Shown: one piece after another, positions 5,748 to 6,789 of the stretch
Layout of the letters: each line of letters starts with the position of its first letter
Numbering within the stretch: the first letter of the stretch is position 1
Origin: Rhodospirillales bacterium
Lineage (GTDB): Bacteria; Pseudomonadota; Alphaproteobacteria; Rhodospirillales; JASLLV01
Length of the DNA: 6,789 nucleotides
Direction: 5' to 3'
Assembly (NCBI GenBank): GCA_030754475.1
Contig: JASMAE010000397.1
Location: 1-6,789 of the forward strand
Notes under the pieces: model-generated
Told to the model about the DNA's origin: nothing
Database searches by the model: none
Seen by the model: the letters and a program-made list of their open reading frames with translations, nothing else
Made by a program: the position numbers and the translations under genes

Positions 5748-5955
5748 GACGCTTGGGCCGGTTCCGCTTAAACGGATAATGCGCTGGCGAACGCGTTGAT
5801 CCATGCGCTTGCGGTTGGCGCGGGCGGCACTCACCGAAAGGGCGACGGCGCAGACGGCGGCGGCGCAAAAAACGATCTCGGCGGGGTGGCTCGTTTCCTT
5901 GCCTGACATGTTCGCGCGCCCGTAGAGTCCGCGCCCGCCGTTGGGAGCCGAAGAG
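5748..5955. other. 208-bp intergenic stretch without a supported gene
   Basis: Nothing between fzlA and the SDR gene can be called with confidence. Just after the fzlA stop there is a short near-palindrome, TCCGCTTAAACGGA (5765-5778), without a T-tract. A minus-strand reading frame from ATG 5909 begins with a plausible membrane segment. It lacks a clear ribosome site and runs without a stop through the antisense of fzlA, so it is probably chance. The end of the stretch (GGGAG, 5943-5947) is the ribosome site of the next gene. Confidence 0.5.
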
Positions 5956-6789
5956 ATGCGGCTTTTCTGTTTCGGAATGGGCTACTCGGCCTGCCGCCTG
6001 GCGCCGGCGCTCGCCGCCCGGGGCTGGCGAATCGCGGGCACGTGTCGCGACGCGAGCGTGAAGGCCGAGATGGAATCCCTTGGCTTCGATGCGTTCCCGT
6101 TCGATCACGATACGCCCCTTGCGCCCAACGCTCTTCAAGGCGTGACCCATCTTTTGAGCTCGGTTTCTCCGGACGACACCGGAGACCCGGTCATCGATCG
6201 GCACGGCGCCGACATCGCCCGCATCGAGGGATTGACGTGGGCCGGCTATCTCTCGAGCACCGGCGTCTACGGCGACACCGGCGGCGCGCGGGTGGACGAA
6301 AGTGCGCGGCCCCGGCCCACATCCGCCCGTGGCCGCCGCCGCGTGGCGGCGGAGGCGGCCTGGCTGGCGCTTCACGAGCGCAGCGGCGTTCCCGTGCACG
6401 TCTTCCGGCTGGCTGGCATCTACGGTCCAGCTCGCAGCGCGCTCGACCAAGTGCGCGCACGCACCGCGCGGCGCGTCGACCGGCCGGGCCACCGATTCTC
6501 GCGCATCCACGTCGATGATATCGCCGCCGTGCTGATGGCGTCGATGGCGCGCCCCGCGCCGGGCGCGGTGTACAACCTGTGCGACGATGAGGCTTCCGCG
6601 TCCGCCGACGTCGTGGCTTTCGCCTGCGCGCTCCTCGCCGTCGAGGGGCCGCCGCTCGTCCCCTTCGCCGAAGCCGAGAAAAACATGTCGGCGATGGCGC
6701 GAAGTTTCTGGCGCGACAACCGCGTTGTCGACAACCGCCGAATCAAGAAGGAGCTGGGAGTGACGCTCCGCTACCCTGATTATCGCGTC
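5956..6789 (+). CDS. YeeZ-like atypical SDR / NAD(P)-binding epimerase-family protein, 3' end cut by window edge
   Basis: A frame of 278 codons runs without a stop from ATG 5956 to the window edge. A ribosome site (GGGAG, 5943-5947) lies 8 bases before the ATG. The protein has a Rossmann fold: the glycine motif FGMGYSA (6-12), LSSTGVYGD (99-107), FRLAGIYGPAR (150-160) and IHVDDIAAVLM (184-194), where HVDD is a usual extended-SDR signature. The end RRIKKELGVTLRYPDYRV resembles the last residues of E. coli YeeZ, so only a few residues are probably missing. The usual YxxxK catalytic pair is not seen; the matching region reads RGRRR (Arg125...Arg129). It is therefore an atypical SDR, perhaps a nucleotide-binding protein with no standard dehydrogenase activity. 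The substrate is unknown. It is codirectional with fzlA after a 208-bp gap. Confidence 0.88.
   Translation, partial: MRLFCFGMGYSACRLAPALAARGWRIAGTCRDASVKAEMESLGFDAFPFDHDTPLAPNALQGVTHLLSSVSPDDTGDPVIDRHGADIARIEGLTWAGYLSSTGVYGDTGGARVDESARPRPTSARGRRRVAAEAAWLALHERSGVPVHVFRLAGIYGPARSALDQVRARTARRVDRPGHRFSRIHVDDIAAVLMASMARPAPGAVYNLCDDEASASADVVAFACALLAVEGPPLVPFAEAEKNMSAMARSFWRDNRVVDNRRIKKELGVTLRYPDYRV

Noticed and set aside
5748..5800. Intrinsic terminator after fzlA
   Set aside because: Only a weak near-palindrome (TCCGCTTAAACGGA) is present and no T-tract follows.
4815..5909. 364-residue minus-strand frame with an N-terminal membrane-like segment, opposite fzlA
   Set aside because: It has no clear ribosome site. 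Its membrane-like start is in the intergenic gap but the rest is antisense of fzlA and of the palindromes, so it is most likely chance in GC-rich DNA.
6042..6518. Overlapping plus- and minus-strand frames inside 6042-6518
   Set aside because: The SDR frame is continuous from 5956 to the window edge with Rossmann motifs; the others are arginine-rich shadows of it.
1..6789. CRISPR array, transposase, phage or toxin-antitoxin system
   Set aside because: I saw no regularly spaced repeats and no recognisable mobile-element or defence protein on either strand.

Overview
The window is GC-rich, densely coding DNA from what looks like a free-living alphaproteobacterium, possibly a Rhodospirillales-like lineage. 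That placement is inferred from three things: a zf-CHCC small protein overlapping polA, a GST-fold protein of the alphaproteobacterial FzlA type, and an alphaproteobacterial-looking tRNA-Arg(CCG). I see no CRISPR array, no transposase, no phage gene and no clearly new multi-gene system. The most unusual feature is a rearrangement scar near 4570.

Layout. Positions 1-61 hold the 5' part of a tRNA-Arg gene on the minus strand, cut by the window edge. A 7-bp hairpin (86-104) separates it from a minus-strand lipoprotein alpha/beta hydrolase (119-1186). An 87-bp divergent region (1187-1273) carries two back-to-back promoter-like sequences whose -10 boxes overlap. To the right, on the plus strand, a 59-aa zf-CHCC zinc-finger protein (1274-1453) overlaps DNA polymerase I (polA, 1450-4233). 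polA has no usable ATG, GTG or TTG and appears to start at a CTG overlapping the upstream stop codon.

The 174 bases after polA (4234-4407) contain two perfect 10-bp inverted repeats. Next come the start of a small conserved-looking gene on the plus strand (from 4408) and the start of msrP (periplasmic methionine-sulfoxide reductase, Tat-exported) on the minus strand (from 4818). The two genes face each other and both break off at the same point, about 4567-4578. This fits a deletion that removed the 3' parts of two convergent genes, or else an assembly misjoin. The 260 bases between msrP and fzlA (4819-5078) carry an msrP promoter candidate embedded in an imperfect inverted repeat, plus a REP-like palindrome.

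The plus strand then carries fzlA (5079-5747), a 208-bp gap with no convincing gene, and a YeeZ-like NAD(P)-binding SDR protein (5956 to the window edge, 3' incomplete).

Functional themes are housekeeping: DNA replication and repair (polA), probably complex I biogenesis (zf-CHCC), cell division (FzlA), envelope lipid or ester hydrolysis (lipoprotein hydrolase) and translation (tRNA). Periplasmic protein repair (msrP) appears to have been lost at this locus.
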